This document shows positions 1 to 8,486 of a stretch of 64,000 bases of DNA, one piece after another (position 1 is the stretch's first letter; the number at the start of each line of letters is the position of its first letter). The stretch is from the NCBI GenBank assembly GCA_021155195.1, contig JAJNPV010000037.1:558001-622000 (forward strand), read 5' to 3'. Below the pieces are notes generated by a model. That model saw only the letters and a program-made list of their open reading frames with translations. It searched no databases and was not told the DNA's origin. This DNA comes from Ohtaekwangia sp. (lineage in GTDB: Bacteria; Bacteroidota; Bacteroidia; Cytophagales; Cyclobacteriaceae). The translations under genes and the position numbers were made by a program.

Positions 1-150
1 GTTCTGGAATTTGATCTTATAAAGATTACAAGTAAGCTGTATTTAGCCGCTTAATTTGAACTGAATTTTTTAGAGGTTCAATTTTATTGATAATCGGCTG
101 AAAATGTCAAAATCTTAGCCTAATTTCGAAGCGATTCTAATTTAACTTTT

Positions 151-591
151 ATGCTTGATTTGGTAGTTCTTACTCATTCAGTTTTAAGATATTTTATCCT
201 GATATTTTTGTTGATTGTGATTGTACGCTCCTTGTTGGGCTGGCAAAAAAAATCAGCCTATACACCGTTGGATGACAGGTTCAGTTTATGGCTTTTCATT
301 TTTACTCACATTCAGTTACTTTTTGGATTGATTCAATATTTTGTGAGTCCCGTAGTTATTTTTAGTGGAGCCTCCATGAAAGATCCCATTGCTCGTTACT
401 GGTTGGTTGAGCATGGCACCATGATGCTTATCGCGATCGTATTGATTACAGTGGCTCGTATATCGGCAAAAAAAATGACGGAGGCCACTGCTAAACATAA
501 GGGACTTTTTATCTTCAATGCTATTGCACTGATCATAATACTGGTTGCTATCGCGCAAAGTGGGCGTGGCTTCTTCAGTTTCCCGGCTTAA
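151..591 (+). CDS. Small four-helix membrane protein of unknown function
   Basis: Predicted 146-residue inner-membrane protein. Four hydrophobic stretches are visible, roughly residues 10-28, 45-68, 85-103 and 118-137, with short polar loops and a basic KKMTEATAKHK stretch before the last helix. Histidines near helix ends (His9, His52, His88) could bind a cofactor, and similar Bacteroidota proteins are sometimes labelled cytochrome b, but no diagnostic haem motif is present, so that name is not supported. The ATG start follows an AT-rich upstream region. It is monocistronic or first before the OmpA gene. Function unknown; the gene itself looks real from length, topology and lack of a better frame. 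Confidence 0.75.
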   Translation: MLDLVVLTHSVLRYFILIFLLIVIVRSLLGWQKKSAYTPLDDRFSLWLFIFTHIQLLFGLIQYFVSPVVIFSGASMKDPIARYWLVEHGTMMLIAIVLITVARISAKKMTEATAKHKGLFIFNAIALIIILVAIAQSGRGFFSFPA

Positions 592-679
592 AAGTTGCAC
601 CAACAGTCTCAATCGCGTCTTCTAGCTTAGTATATCTTAGCTTAATGTGTTATTTTTAAAATCAAAACATTTCATTTTC

Positions 680-2437
680 ATGAAGAACATTCTTGCATTG
701 GCTATTTGTCTGGTTGGTTACTCACTTTCGGCACAAGAAATTAGTTCGCGCTATGAGCTGGTAAAGATGAATGATAATATAAATACACTGTATCATCAGG
801 TGTCACCAGTTATTTCCATGGATGGGACCAAGCTTTATTATTTTGTTAGCAATCATCCTCAAAATACGTACGGCAAAGAAAACAGTCAGGATATCTGGGT
901 GTCTACATTAGATGATAAAGGAGTTTGGTCGGAAGGAAAAAGAATGGGAGCCCCTTTGAATGATAATCGTTACAACCAGGTGTTTAATGTGATGCCAGAT
1001 GGTTCACTGTTGATTAGGGGTGGCCGGGCAAAAAACTCCAAAGGATTTTCAATAGTGAGTCCTTCAGGCAGTGTTACTGAGTTAGATATTCCTGGGTTCT
1101 CGGCAATGGACAAGGGAATATTCAATGGCGCTACAATTTCTTCAGATGCCCAGCACCTGATTCTTTATTTTTCAGAAAAACAAGGTGACAAATTCAGTGA
1201 TTTATATTTATCGAAGCAGCAAGGTGGTCGATGGAGCAAACCAGTAAAGCTTAAAATCAGTGGTGCTGCGGATGAGTACAGTCCTTTTTTAGCACCTGAT
1301 CAAAAGACGCTTTATTTTTCTAGCGATCGATATTCAAAAGATAAAGTGGGTGGTACTGATATTTATAAAACTACCCGATTGGATGATACCTGGCTAAATT
1401 GGTCGGAGCCCGAAAATCTGGGTCGTAATATTAATACACCTTCCGGTGATGCGTATTTTTCGATGGATACGCATGGAAATATTTTTACTGCGCGTGCAGG
1501 TGCCAGGGTTGATGGCGGAAATTTTGACTTGTTTATTTTAAAGCCCCGCAATTTTAGAATACTATTGACCGGCACAACGTATGATCAAAAAACAAAACTC
1601 CAACTTCAGTCTTTGGTTGAGTTGAAAATGAAAGAGCACAATCCGATTGATCTAAAAACAACACCAACTGGAACGTTTGAAACCTATATTCCTGAGACCA
1701 ATAATTATTCGGTTGCAGCAACAGCTTCAGGCTATCTGCCTTTCACGCAAAGTTATAGCGTGCCTGTAATCTATAGTGACACCACTATTCATGTGGACAT
1801 TTACTTAAATCCAATTGCAAAGCAGTTGGTACTTGTGGGTGATGTTATCAGTAAGAAAACAAATGAGAAAGTTAATAATGCAAAGGTTGCTATTTCGCTA
1901 AAGCGGGATCGCACAACTCAGTATAATCCGAATGCAACAACCGGAAAGTATGAGCAGAATATCAGTAATCTGGGTTGGTATTTATTTACTACATCAGCTG
2001 AAGGATATTTAAATTCGATAGATAGTGTTGAGGTGGTGAGTGAAGAAGTTACACCCGTTATTAAAAACTTATTTCTTGCACCCATTGAAGTGGGTCTTAC
2101 CGTACGGCTAAAAAATATATATTTCGATACGGATAAAACCATTCTCAAGCCTCAATCCTTTGTTGAATTAGATAAAGTGGTTAATTTCTTAAAGAGTAAT
2201 CCATCTGTGGGAATTGAGATTTCGGGCCATACCGATAGCCAGGGAACTGATGCCTATAACGAGAATTTATCACAAGGCCGTTCGCAAGCAGTGGTTGATT
2301 ATTTGATTGGCCAGGGAATTGATACTTCGCGATTAGAGGCTCATGGCTATGGCGAGTCAAAACCTATTGATACCAATAATACTGAGGAGGGTCGCGCAAA
2401 TAATAGAAGGGTAGAATTTACGGTATTGAAAATTTAG
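680..2437 (+). CDS. OmpA-family protein with PD40 repeats
   Basis: Cell-envelope protein expected to anchor the outer membrane to peptidoglycan. The ATG at 680 gives a clean signal peptide ending SLSAQ; an in-frame ATG at 647 would only add a polar tail before it. After the signal come WD40-like PD40 beta-propeller repeats (the recurrent YFSSDR-type motif near residue 220), then two carboxypeptidase-regulatory-like segments around residues 300-460, then a C-terminal OmpA domain of about 110 residues with YFDTDK, a GHTDSQG motif and NRRVEF, the usual diaminopimelate-contacting region. This domain order is common in Bacteroidota. It converges on the next gene with only three bases between stops. 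Confidence 0.9.
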   Translation: MKNILALAICLVGYSLSAQEISSRYELVKMNDNINTLYHQVSPVISMDGTKLYYFVSNHPQNTYGKENSQDIWVSTLDDKGVWSEGKRMGAPLNDNRYNQVFNVMPDGSLLIRGGRAKNSKGFSIVSPSGSVTELDIPGFSAMDKGIFNGATISSDAQHLILYFSEKQGDKFSDLYLSKQQGGRWSKPVKLKISGAADEYSPFLAPDQKTLYFSSDRYSKDKVGGTDIYKTTRLDDTWLNWSEPENLGRNINTPSGDAYFSMDTHGNIFTARAGARVDGGNFDLFILKPRNFRILLTGTTYDQKTKLQLQSLVELKMKEHNPIDLKTTPTGTFETYIPETNNYSVAATASGYLPFTQSYSVPVIYSDTTIHVDIYLNPIAKQLVLVGDVISKKTNEKVNNAKVAISLKRDRTTQYNPNATTGKYEQNISNLGWYLFTTSAEGYLNSIDSVEVVSEEVTPVIKNLFLAPIEVGLTVRLKNIYFDTDKTILKPQSFVELDKVVNFLKSNPSVGIEISGHTDSQGTDAYNENLSQGRSQAVVDYLIGQGIDTSRLEAHGYGESKPIDTNNTEEGRANNRRVEFTVLKI

Positions 2438-2440
2438 CGG

Positions 2441-2851
2441 TCATTCCAGCGATTCAAATTCTTTCTCGCAATTTTCGCAGATGTAAACTCTTTTTACGGG
2501 AAGGAACAATCCGAATAAAATAGAGGTGAGGATGGGAGTAAACTTTCCTTTGCGACTAGGTTCAAAAACGATATGTGTAGATTGGCAGGACGGACAGCGT
2601 TGCCGAGCGTGTTCTTCCACTAAGATTTCTTTTACCTGATCAAGATCCTTTTCAAAGATATATAGCCGCACCCCCGGAAAAAGATCGTTACGGATGGGAA
2701 CCATACTTACAAAATGTTCATCGGTAAGAAAACAAGGCACTCCATATGCATCTAACTTTGTTTTAACCAGATTAGCAGACATTACGGTGTCGTATGAGTC
2801 AAATACAACGATTTTACTGTCAGAATTGAGTAATTCTTCCATAAGTTTCAT
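2441..2851 (-). CDS. DUF2007-type protein with C-terminal zinc ribbon
   Basis: Small cytoplasmic protein. Residues about 14-75 match the DUF2007 'putative signal-transducing' fold, which is ACT/PII-like: IVVFDSYDTVMSANLVKTKLDAYGVPCFLTDEHF, seen here as a long alpha/beta stretch. A C-terminal zinc-ribbon follows with CPSC near residue 97 and CENC near residue 128, separated by a hydrophobic turn containing LFGLFLP. The start could be Met1 or Met4 (2842); both lie close downstream of a perfect palindrome at 2877-2892 shared with the divergent sigma-factor gene. No catalytic role is known for the family. Confidence 0.75.
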   Translation of the reverse strand: MKLMEELLNSDSKIVVFDSYDTVMSANLVKTKLDAYGVPCFLTDEHFVSMVPIRNDLFPGVRLYIFEKDLDQVKEILVEEHARQRCPSCQSTHIVFEPSRKGKFTPILTSILFGLFLPVKRVYICENCEKEFESLE

Positions 2852-2876
2852 TAATTAACAAATACAATCCGACTTG

Positions 2877-2892
2877 TTCCCTCTAGAGGGAA
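2877..2892. promoter_or_regulatory. Perfect 16-bp palindrome in divergent promoter region
   Basis: TTCCCTCTAGAGGGAA reads identically on both strands. It sits in the 99-bp gap between the divergent DUF2007 gene and the ECF sigma gene, about 25 bp from one start codon and 58 bp from the other. Position and symmetry fit a dimeric repressor site; a short RNA hairpin is the alternative. Confidence 0.45.
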
Positions 2893-2950
2893 TAAATTTT
2901 TAAAGTATTTTGTAACAACTTGCCTTTAGTGCCGTCTTGCCTTTGAAACA

Positions 2951-3463
2951 ATGAATCTCGAAACTTTTGAAATCAGGGTTCTACCTACGAAAAACAAGCT
3001 TTTTCGGTTTGCTTTCCGACTTCTCGGAAGTAGCGAAGAAGCGAAGGATGTAGTGCAGGAAGTAATGATCAAAGTGTGGAACGGACGGGATCAGATGGCA
3101 GAAATACAAAATATGGAAGCCTGGTGTATGCGCATCACCAAAAATCTGTCACTCGACCGTCTTCGCTCGCGACAGCGAAGGGCCACCGACCCGATTGATC
3201 AAGGGATGGAGATAAAAAATGAAACGTTAACGCCTCATGAGAGGACAGAAAATCATGAGAACATGGAACGAATAACTGAAATGATTGCTGCGTTGCCCGA
3301 GAAGCAGCGCCAGGTGATACACCTTCGCGATGTGGAGGGGTATAGTTACAACGAGATTTGTGAAATTTTGGAACTAGACATGAATCAGGTAAAAGTGAGT
3401 TTATTCCGCGCAAGGAATGCAGTGAAAGAGAAATTTGTAAAGATCAATGCGTATGGACTCTAG
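2951..3463 (+). CDS. ECF-type RNA polymerase sigma factor
   Basis: 170-residue group IV sigma factor that would direct RNA polymerase to a small regulon. Region 2 spans about residues 15-80 (FRFAFRLLGSSEEAKDVVQEV, then WCMRITKNLSLDRLR), and region 4 about 110-160 with the helix-turn-helix (LPEKQRQVIHLRDVEGYSYNEICEIL, then VKVSLFRARN). Its last bases overlap the start of the next gene, a membrane protein with anti-sigma layout, so the pair is translationally coupled. Three DUF4252 genes follow on the same strand and are the likely co-regulated outputs. The overall length is normal for the family. Confidence 0.92.
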   Translation: MNLETFEIRVLPTKNKLFRFAFRLLGSSEEAKDVVQEVMIKVWNGRDQMAEIQNMEAWCMRITKNLSLDRLRSRQRRATDPIDQGMEIKNETLTPHERTENHENMERITEMIAALPEKQRQVIHLRDVEGYSYNEICEILELDMNQVKVSLFRARNAVKEKFVKINAYGL

Positions 3464-3977
3464 GCAGATAGAACAGTTGCTGGAGAAGTACTGGAATTGC
3501 AATACCTCGCTGGAAGAGGAACAACAACTGAGGGAATATTTTCGTGGTGAGGTTCCTGAATCGATGAGAGAGGTAGCAGATTTATTCCGATACTTTGATG
3601 TGCAGCAAAAACAACAAGTAGACCATTCGGATTTTGATGTTGTGGTGAAAACAAAAATAAAGCAACATCCACCCGATGGTAAAGTGATAAAGTTATTTTA
3701 TAACTACGGACGCATTGCAGCTGGTTTGGCTGTGGTGATTGCAGCAACCTACTTTGTTCGGCAGGAAGTGCGCAAAGCGTATCCAACAGAAATTGCGGAT
3801 ACATATAGCGATCCGAAGTTGGCACTTGAAGAAACTAAAAAAGCATTGTTAATGATTTCGAAAAGTTTTAACAAGGCACAGAAAGAAGCCGGTAGGATAA
3901 AAGTATTCAACGAAGCAGAAGAAAAATTACAGGGTAAATCGTTGGATGATACAAAGGACCCTGCAACAAAAATTTAA
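3447..3977 (+). CDS. Putative anti-sigma factor, single-pass membrane protein
   Basis: 176-residue protein overlapping the sigma gene by 17 bp (11 bp if Met3 at 3453 is used). The N-terminal part, about residues 1-85, is soluble and rich in Glu/Gln (RQIEQLLEKYWNCNTSLEEE), resembling the cytoplasmic sigma-binding region of Bacteroidota anti-sigma proteins. One transmembrane helix lies near residues 92-106 (IAAGLAVVIAATYFV). The periplasmic tail is short, helical and charged, and carries no carboxypeptidase-like or DUF4974 domain, unlike FecR-type anti-sigma factors. The assignment rests on coupling to the ECF gene and topology, not on a sharp sequence motif. Confidence 0.7.
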   Translation: MRMDSRQIEQLLEKYWNCNTSLEEEQQLREYFRGEVPESMREVADLFRYFDVQQKQQVDHSDFDVVVKTKIKQHPPDGKVIKLFYNYGRIAAGLAVVIAATYFVRQEVRKAYPTEIADTYSDPKLALEETKKALLMISKSFNKAQKEAGRIKVFNEAEEKLQGKSLDDTKDPATKI

Positions 3978-4014
3978 AATCAAAAAAGTAATTAAAAAAA
4001 TTAAATAGATAAGT

Positions 4015-4539
4015 ATGAAAAAGTTAATGGTTGGATTGGTGTTGATTGCAGTTAGTGTAACTGCACAGGCACAAAATGATGCGATTGCCAAGTTCTTTTC
4101 TAAATACCAGGACAATGAACAGTTCAGTCAGGTTACCATCAGTGGAAAGATGTTTAGCATGATGGCGAACCTTACAGGCGAAACGGAAGATGAGAAAGCA
4201 ATGATTAGAGCCATCAGTAAAATAAGAGGATTAAGGATTCTTTCAAAGAGCGACACGCGCGATTCACGCACACTTTACAAGGAAGCTGCATCTATGATCC
4301 CATCCAAAGAATTTGAAGAACTGATGACCATCCGTGATAAGGACAAGGATATGAAATTTTTTACGAAAGAGTCTGGTGGTAAAATCAGCGAGTTGGTGAT
4401 GATTATGGGCGGGAATGATGATTTTATGGTGATGACCTTATTTGGTGAAATTGATTTAAAAGAAATGTCGAAGATCGGAAAGGCGGTTAGTATAGATGGG
4501 TTGGAAAATCTTGAGAAGATAAAGGACAAGAAAAATTAG
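4015..4539 (+). CDS. DUF4252 family exported protein (copy 1)
   Basis: 174 residues with signal peptide cleaved after VTAQAQ. The mature part has the DUF4252 pattern: a start motif of FFSKYQDNEQFSQVTISGKM, a central RGLRILSK strand, and a C-terminal VMTLFGEIDLKEMSKIG segment. The function of the family is unknown; members are usually found beside ECF sigma and anti-sigma genes in Bacteroidota, as here. It is the first of three consecutive related genes. The ATG is preceded by a long A-rich tract, typical of translation initiation in this phylum. Confidence 0.85.
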   Translation: MKKLMVGLVLIAVSVTAQAQNDAIAKFFSKYQDNEQFSQVTISGKMFSMMANLTGETEDEKAMIRAISKIRGLRILSKSDTRDSRTLYKEAASMIPSKEFEELMTIRDKDKDMKFFTKESGGKISELVMIMGGNDDFMVMTLFGEIDLKEMSKIGKAVSIDGLENLEKIKDKKN

Positions 4540-4613
4540 TTTTTTTTGAAGGGTGCAAGTTGATAATGCATCCTTCTCTCTTTGACTTACGTCTTGATCA
4601 AAAAAATAAGAAG

Positions 4614-5096
4614 ATGAAAAGTTTTAAAATTCTGGTAGTACTGATGCTGGTTGCTTCATTCGCTATGGCGCAAAGCAAAAGTTATAGCATCCTTAAAGAC
4701 AAATTTAGCGATCAACCCGATGTTCATAGTTTTTCATTTAGTGGGTGGATGGGTCGGTTGATCTTGCGTGTAGCAGACGAGCATGAGTTTAGAAATGCTA
4801 TTAAAGATCTCCAACATGTGCGCTTTATTGAAATTCCAAAGGCCGAGTTTGCAGCACAAAACCTTTCAGTGAAGGGATTTAAGAATGTATTAATGAAGGA
4901 CTCCTTTCAGGAACTTGCTTTCATTAGAGATCAAGGCGAAGAAATTACAATTTATTTGCGCGAAGGGAACAACCATAAAAACCATTACTTCGTATTAGTC
5001 GAGGAAGAACAACAAGTAGTTGCCATTGAGTTGAAAGGATATTTAGATCCGCAATTACTAAATCCAAAGAAAACTACCTTAGCAACACTTAAATAA
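4614..5096 (+). CDS. DUF4252-like exported protein (copy 2)
   Basis: 160 residues from the ATG at 4614, chosen because it starts directly with a signal peptide (MKSFKILVVLMLVASFAMAQ); an upstream in-frame ATG at 4560 would bury it behind 18 polar residues. The mature protein has the same order of strands as its neighbours, with VHSFSFSGWMGRLILRVAD at the front and VVAIELKGYLDPQLL near the end, but is clearly divergent in sequence. Likely periplasmic or outer-membrane associated; function unknown. Confidence 0.8.
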   Translation: MKSFKILVVLMLVASFAMAQSKSYSILKDKFSDQPDVHSFSFSGWMGRLILRVADEHEFRNAIKDLQHVRFIEIPKAEFAAQNLSVKGFKNVLMKDSFQELAFIRDQGEEITIYLREGNNHKNHYFVLVEEEQQVVAIELKGYLDPQLLNPKKTTLATLK

Positions 5097-5101
5097 TTTT
5101 C

Positions 5102-5659
5102 ATGAAGTTCGCTCTCACCTTAGTTTTTTTAATATGTGTTGTTGGATTATTTGGACAAACCAAAACTACTCAAGCTTTGGATGATAAGTATGATGGATTG
5201 TCCTTATACTTTTATAAGAACACGTTGCGCATGCTCAATCAAACAGATGATAAGGATTTTGATGAGTTGATTAAGGACATAGAGAAGATGAAGTTTATGA
5301 TGATTGACAAATCTGAATTAAAATTCACTAAGCAGGATTATACAAAATTATTAACAGGATATAAATCCGAGTCGTATGAGGAGATGATGACTGGTCGCTA
5401 TGATGGACGAAATATTGACGTATATCTACGCGAACAAAATGGCAACGTAAAGGGTACTGTTATCTTGGTCAATGATTCTTCCAATTTATATGTATTGGAT
5501 ATACTAGGTAAAATAGCACTGGATAAGGCACCTACATTATTTAAGACCATTGACAGCAGCACCGATATCGGTAGTAAAATAAAAGGGATTACAGACAAGA
5601 AAGAGAAGGCAGAAAAGAGAGCGGAGGAAGGAAAGGATAAAAATAAGGAGGACAATTAA
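5102..5659 (+). CDS. DUF4252-like exported protein with charged tail (copy 3)
   Basis: 185 residues with a signal peptide ending VVGLFGQ. The body follows the DUF4252 outline (MKFMMIDKSELKF, then a segment LYVLDILGKIALDKAPTLF). The last roughly 25 residues are almost only Lys, Glu, Asp and Arg, a low-complexity tail absent from copies 1 and 2. It begins five bases after copy 2, so the three genes are very probably cotranscribed with the sigma/anti-sigma pair. Function unknown. Confidence 0.8.
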   Translation: MKFALTLVFLICVVGLFGQTKTTQALDDKYDGLSLYFYKNTLRMLNQTDDKDFDELIKDIEKMKFMMIDKSELKFTKQDYTKLLTGYKSESYEEMMTGRYDGRNIDVYLREQNGNVKGTVILVNDSSNLYVLDILGKIALDKAPTLFKTIDSSTDIGSKIKGITDKKEKAEKRAEEGKDKNKEDN

Positions 5660-5671
5660 TCGAATCTAAGG

Positions 5672-6568
5672 TTGGAAACAGTTCTATCCACAAACAAGCT
5701 CACCAAAAATTTTGGAAAAATCCGAGCGGTCAATCAACTTGACTTAGAGGTAAAACGTGGCCAGGTGTTTGGCATGCTGGGGCCAAATGGCAGTGGCAAA
5801 ACCACAACATTAGGCATGTTGATGGGTGTTGTAAATCCATCCTCAGGTAGTTTTTCATGGTTTGGTGAGCCTGCTACACATCATACACGCAAGAAAATTG
5901 GTGCTGTTTTGGAACACCCTATCTTTTATCCTTACCTGAGCGGACAAAAAAACCTGGAGTTAAACGCCATGATCAAAGGAGTTGACCCAGCCAATATTCC
6001 TAAAGTATTGGAGACCGTTGAGTTAACAGAACGCAAAGATGATAAGTATAAAACGTATTCGTTGGGCATGAAACAACGACTGGCCATAGCTTCTGCTCTG
6101 GTAAGTGATCCTATCATTTTAATTTTAGATGAGCCCACCAATGGATTGGATCCAATGGGGATTGCTGAGATCCGTGAGATCATTAAACGAATCGCAGCGG
6201 ATGGTAAAACAATAATTTTAGCCAGCCATTTATTGGACGAAGTACAAAAGGTATGTACACATTTTGCTGTGTTAAAACGTGGTAACCTGATGCACATTGG
6301 CCCGGTGGATGATGTTGGCAAGGGAGAGGAGATTGTGGAGGTACAGGCGTATCATGATGATTTAGGTGTTCTGCTTCAGGAGTTTGTGGGCAGCGCAACT
6401 ATAAAAAAAGAAAGTGGCATGTTTGAAGTGATGATGAAAGATGGATTTCACAGTAAAGACTTGAACAGATTCCTGTTTGATAAAGGAATTGTAGCCTCGC
6501 ACTTGCATACACGCAAAAAGAGTTTAGAGAAACAGTTTCTCGAAATTTTGGCCGATCATAAATCATAA
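5672..6568 (+). CDS. ABC transporter ATP-binding protein
   Basis: 298-residue ATPase that would power the permease encoded next. Walker A is GPNGSGKTT near residues 36-44, the signature is YSLGMKQRLAIA near 130, Walker B is ILILDEPTNGLDP near 150 and the switch His is in ASHLLDE near 190. The C-terminal 90 residues form the extra domain seen in Ccm/Nat-type exporters. Translation apparently begins at TTG (5672): no ATG occurs until inside Walker A, and the residues after the TTG, LSTNKLTKNFGK, are the normal family start. Substrate unknown; it may be a stress export system as it follows the ECF unit. Confidence 0.9.
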   Translation: METVLSTNKLTKNFGKIRAVNQLDLEVKRGQVFGMLGPNGSGKTTTLGMLMGVVNPSSGSFSWFGEPATHHTRKKIGAVLEHPIFYPYLSGQKNLELNAMIKGVDPANIPKVLETVELTERKDDKYKTYSLGMKQRLAIASALVSDPIILILDEPTNGLDPMGIAEIREIIKRIAADGKTIILASHLLDEVQKVCTHFAVLKRGNLMHIGPVDDVGKGEEIVEVQAYHDDLGVLLQEFVGSATIKKESGMFEVMMKDGFHSKDLNRFLFDKGIVASHLHTRKKSLEKQFLEILADHKS

Positions 6569-6615
6569 CTCAACATTTGTAATTCGTAATTCTAAAATCG
6601 TAAATAGAGATTCTC

Positions 6616-7419
6616 ATGTTGCATTTGCTGAAAATCGATCTTAAGAAAATGACTAGCTACCGCACCTTTTGGGTGATTTGCGGTATCTATTTTTTTACAC
6701 TGATCGTTGGCGCAGCCAGTGGCATGGAGTTTTTAAAGGCGCTTTCAAGATTGATCGAAGGATTCGGACAAGAGATTAATATCACACGCATTCCGCTATA
6801 TCACTTTCCCGATGTTTGGCAAAACCTGGCCTGGAGTGGGGGCTTGCTAAAAATGGGACTGGCTATCATGGTTGTGGTTTCCATTACCAACGAATACTCT
6901 TATCGCACCATAAGGCAAAACATTATTGACGGTATGAGTCGCGAAGAGTTTCTGCTCTCCAAGGTTTATATGAATTTAATGCTAAGCATCATTAGCATGG
7001 CTTCCATGTTTTTGATTGCTTCTGTAACGGGATTAATCTATTCTCCTGAATTGGATTTTCCTTATGGGTTCACAGGTATCAGTTTTTATCCAGCGTATTT
7101 TCTGGAGGTGTTTGCGTTTTTGTCCTTCGCTCTTATGCTAGGCATTTTTGTCAACCGTTCCGGACTTACCATCATCTTACTATTATTCTCATACTTGATT
7201 GAGTTAATCATTAAAGAGAATATTGATAATTACCTTCCTGGTATTATTCCATTTTTTCCGTTGGAATCCATAATGAGTTTGGTGCCCATGCCATTTGCAA
7301 GGTATGTGTTTATGGAAATTCAGGATTCTGTGAATTGGGGTACTGTCGCGATTGCTTCCGTATGGACCTTCCTCTTCAATTACTTCGGCTATCTCAAACT
7401 GAAGAAATCAGATATCTAA
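6616..7419 (+). CDS. ABC-2 type transporter permease
   Basis: 267 residues with six predicted membrane helices: an N-terminal helix after MTSYRTFWVICGIYFF, a pair around residues 80-95 and 125-145, two between 155 and 200, and one near the C terminus (TVAIASVWTFLFNYFGYL). The NEYSYRTIRQNIIDGMSREEF segment between helices is the typical ABC-2 coupling region that contacts the ATPase. It lies 47 bp after the ATP-binding gene and forms a two-component exporter with it. Substrate cannot be read from sequence. Confidence 0.85.
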   Translation: MLHLLKIDLKKMTSYRTFWVICGIYFFTLIVGAASGMEFLKALSRLIEGFGQEINITRIPLYHFPDVWQNLAWSGGLLKMGLAIMVVVSITNEYSYRTIRQNIIDGMSREEFLLSKVYMNLMLSIISMASMFLIASVTGLIYSPELDFPYGFTGISFYPAYFLEVFAFLSFALMLGIFVNRSGLTIILLLFSYLIELIIKENIDNYLPGIIPFFPLESIMSLVPMPFARYVFMEIQDSVNWGTVAIASVWTFLFNYFGYLKLKKSDI

Positions 7420-7425
7420 AATTGA

Positions 7426-7478
7426 AATAGGGTGTCTTACACTTACTCGCTTTAGTACAAAAGTGAAGGACACCTATT
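7426..7478. terminator. Inverted repeat between convergent genes
   Basis: AATAGGGTGTC (7426-7436) can pair with GACACCTATT (7469-7478) with one bulged base, enclosing a 32-nt loop. It lies between the ABC permease stop and the end of the convergent acetyltransferase gene. A T-rich stretch follows on the plus side, so it may act as a bidirectional terminator; the large loop makes this weak. Confidence 0.35.
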
Positions 7479-7508
7479 CGGTACTCATCAACTAAATTTT
7501 TATTCTGT

Positions 7509-7970
7509 TTACTTGTTGCCAAGTATTTTTACAAAATGCCTGTTGGTTTCACTGTAACCGTGCTTCAGGTAGTAGGTGTGTGTATCAATTCGCTTGAAAT
7601 TGCTGGTAACTTCAACCTTGGAACATTTGTTGACGGAGAAGTATTCTTCCGCAGCAGCGAGCAGTAAACTTCCCACACCTAAGCCACGCATTTTTTCATC
7701 CACACAAAATGAAGTGATTCGACCAATTGATCCGGAAAGGTGAAAGGTTTGCTGAATGTGCAAGGCAATAAATCCAAAGACAATTGTTTTAGATCGCGCT
7801 ACCAGAAGTTTATAATCAGGTTGACTGTATAATTTAAGTTTTGATAGGGCTTCTGATTCAGAAGTGGGATATCCGAGTTGTTCTAATAAAAAAGAAAGTT
7901 GAGGAACATCTTCAGGTTTGGCTTCTGTAATATGAGGTTTCATATCAAATGGATTAGTAAGGATAGTCAT
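7509..7970 (-). CDS. GNAT family N-acetyltransferase
   Basis: Acetyl-CoA-dependent acetyltransferase of unknown acceptor. Motif A is clear: ITSFCVDEKMRGLGVGSLLLAAAEE (the RGLGVG pyrophosphate loop), preceded by the beta-4 strand FGFIALHIQ, and followed by the motif B region VEVTSNFKRIDTHTYYLKHGY. Alternative starts are GTG at 7997, ATG at 7970 and ATG at 7943; the GNAT fold begins at about ITEAKPEDV, so either ATG is sufficient. It lies just downstream of the unknown gene at 7991-8422 on the same strand and is probably cotranscribed. Confidence 0.85.
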   Translation of the reverse strand: MTILTNPFDMKPHITEAKPEDVPQLSFLLEQLGYPTSESEALSKLKLYSQPDYKLLVARSKTIVFGFIALHIQQTFHLSGSIGRITSFCVDEKMRGLGVGSLLLAAAEEYFSVNKCSKVEVTSNFKRIDTHTYYLKHGYSETNRHFVKILGNK

Positions 7971-7990
7971 CTCAATTGATTCAGGTAATT

Positions 7991-8422
7991 CTAACACTCA
8001 CCAATTCTATTAACCTGCCCGATTAAATCAGATCGTTCCCTCCAAAAAACTCTTTTTCCAGAAATCCAGACAGCGTCATTATCCCCGATTTGCCAGTTCT
8101 CCTCACTTGCCCAGTAGAATAAGTTGTCGATTTTTTTGAATGTAGCATCATAGATTACTGAGTCATAATTCGGTTCTGGAGGATTGAAATTGAATTGTTT
8201 TACATCTTCAAACCGCAATTCTATTACGCTTGGGTTCCTATATTGACGTTGGAATAACAGTGTCGCAATCAATTCTCCGTCAAATTTCATGGTGAGATCT
8301 TTAGTGACTGATTCCCTTGTCACTATGTGAACCTCTCTTAAACAAGCATCATGGAAGAAACCATATAAGTTAAGCAATGAATCAATATCCTGGTCGTTAT
8401 AAATTTCTTTCCAGTCTGTCAT
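7991..8422 (-). CDS. Hypothetical protein, 143 residues
   Basis: I do not recognise this protein. From the ATG at 8422 it is a soluble, acidic, aromatic-rich protein with no signal peptide or membrane segment. A GFFHDACLREVHI segment is followed by alternating strands (LTMKFDGELIATLLFQRQ, then VIELRFEDVKQFNF) and a C-terminal VWISGKRVFWRERSDL, an all-beta/alpha mix reminiscent of small Bacteroidota proteins of immunity-like type. No toxin gene is adjacent, so an immunity role is not claimed. A TTG extension to 8461 is possible but would only add 13 residues. Confidence 0.65.
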   Translation of the reverse strand: MTDWKEIYNDQDIDSLLNLYGFFHDACLREVHIVTRESVTKDLTMKFDGELIATLLFQRQYRNPSVIELRFEDVKQFNFNPPEPNYDSVIYDATFKKIDNLFYWASEENWQIGDNDAVWISGKRVFWRERSDLIGQVNRIGEC

Positions 8423-8486
8423 GGTTTGAACACGCTCGTCATTGAATTCTATCGCCAACAATCAAGAAAATTCGATTAATCAAATT

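Noticed and set aside
316..612. Minus-strand open frame across the small membrane protein gene
   Set aside because: No coherent protein features; the plus frame has clear membrane helices and better codon pattern.
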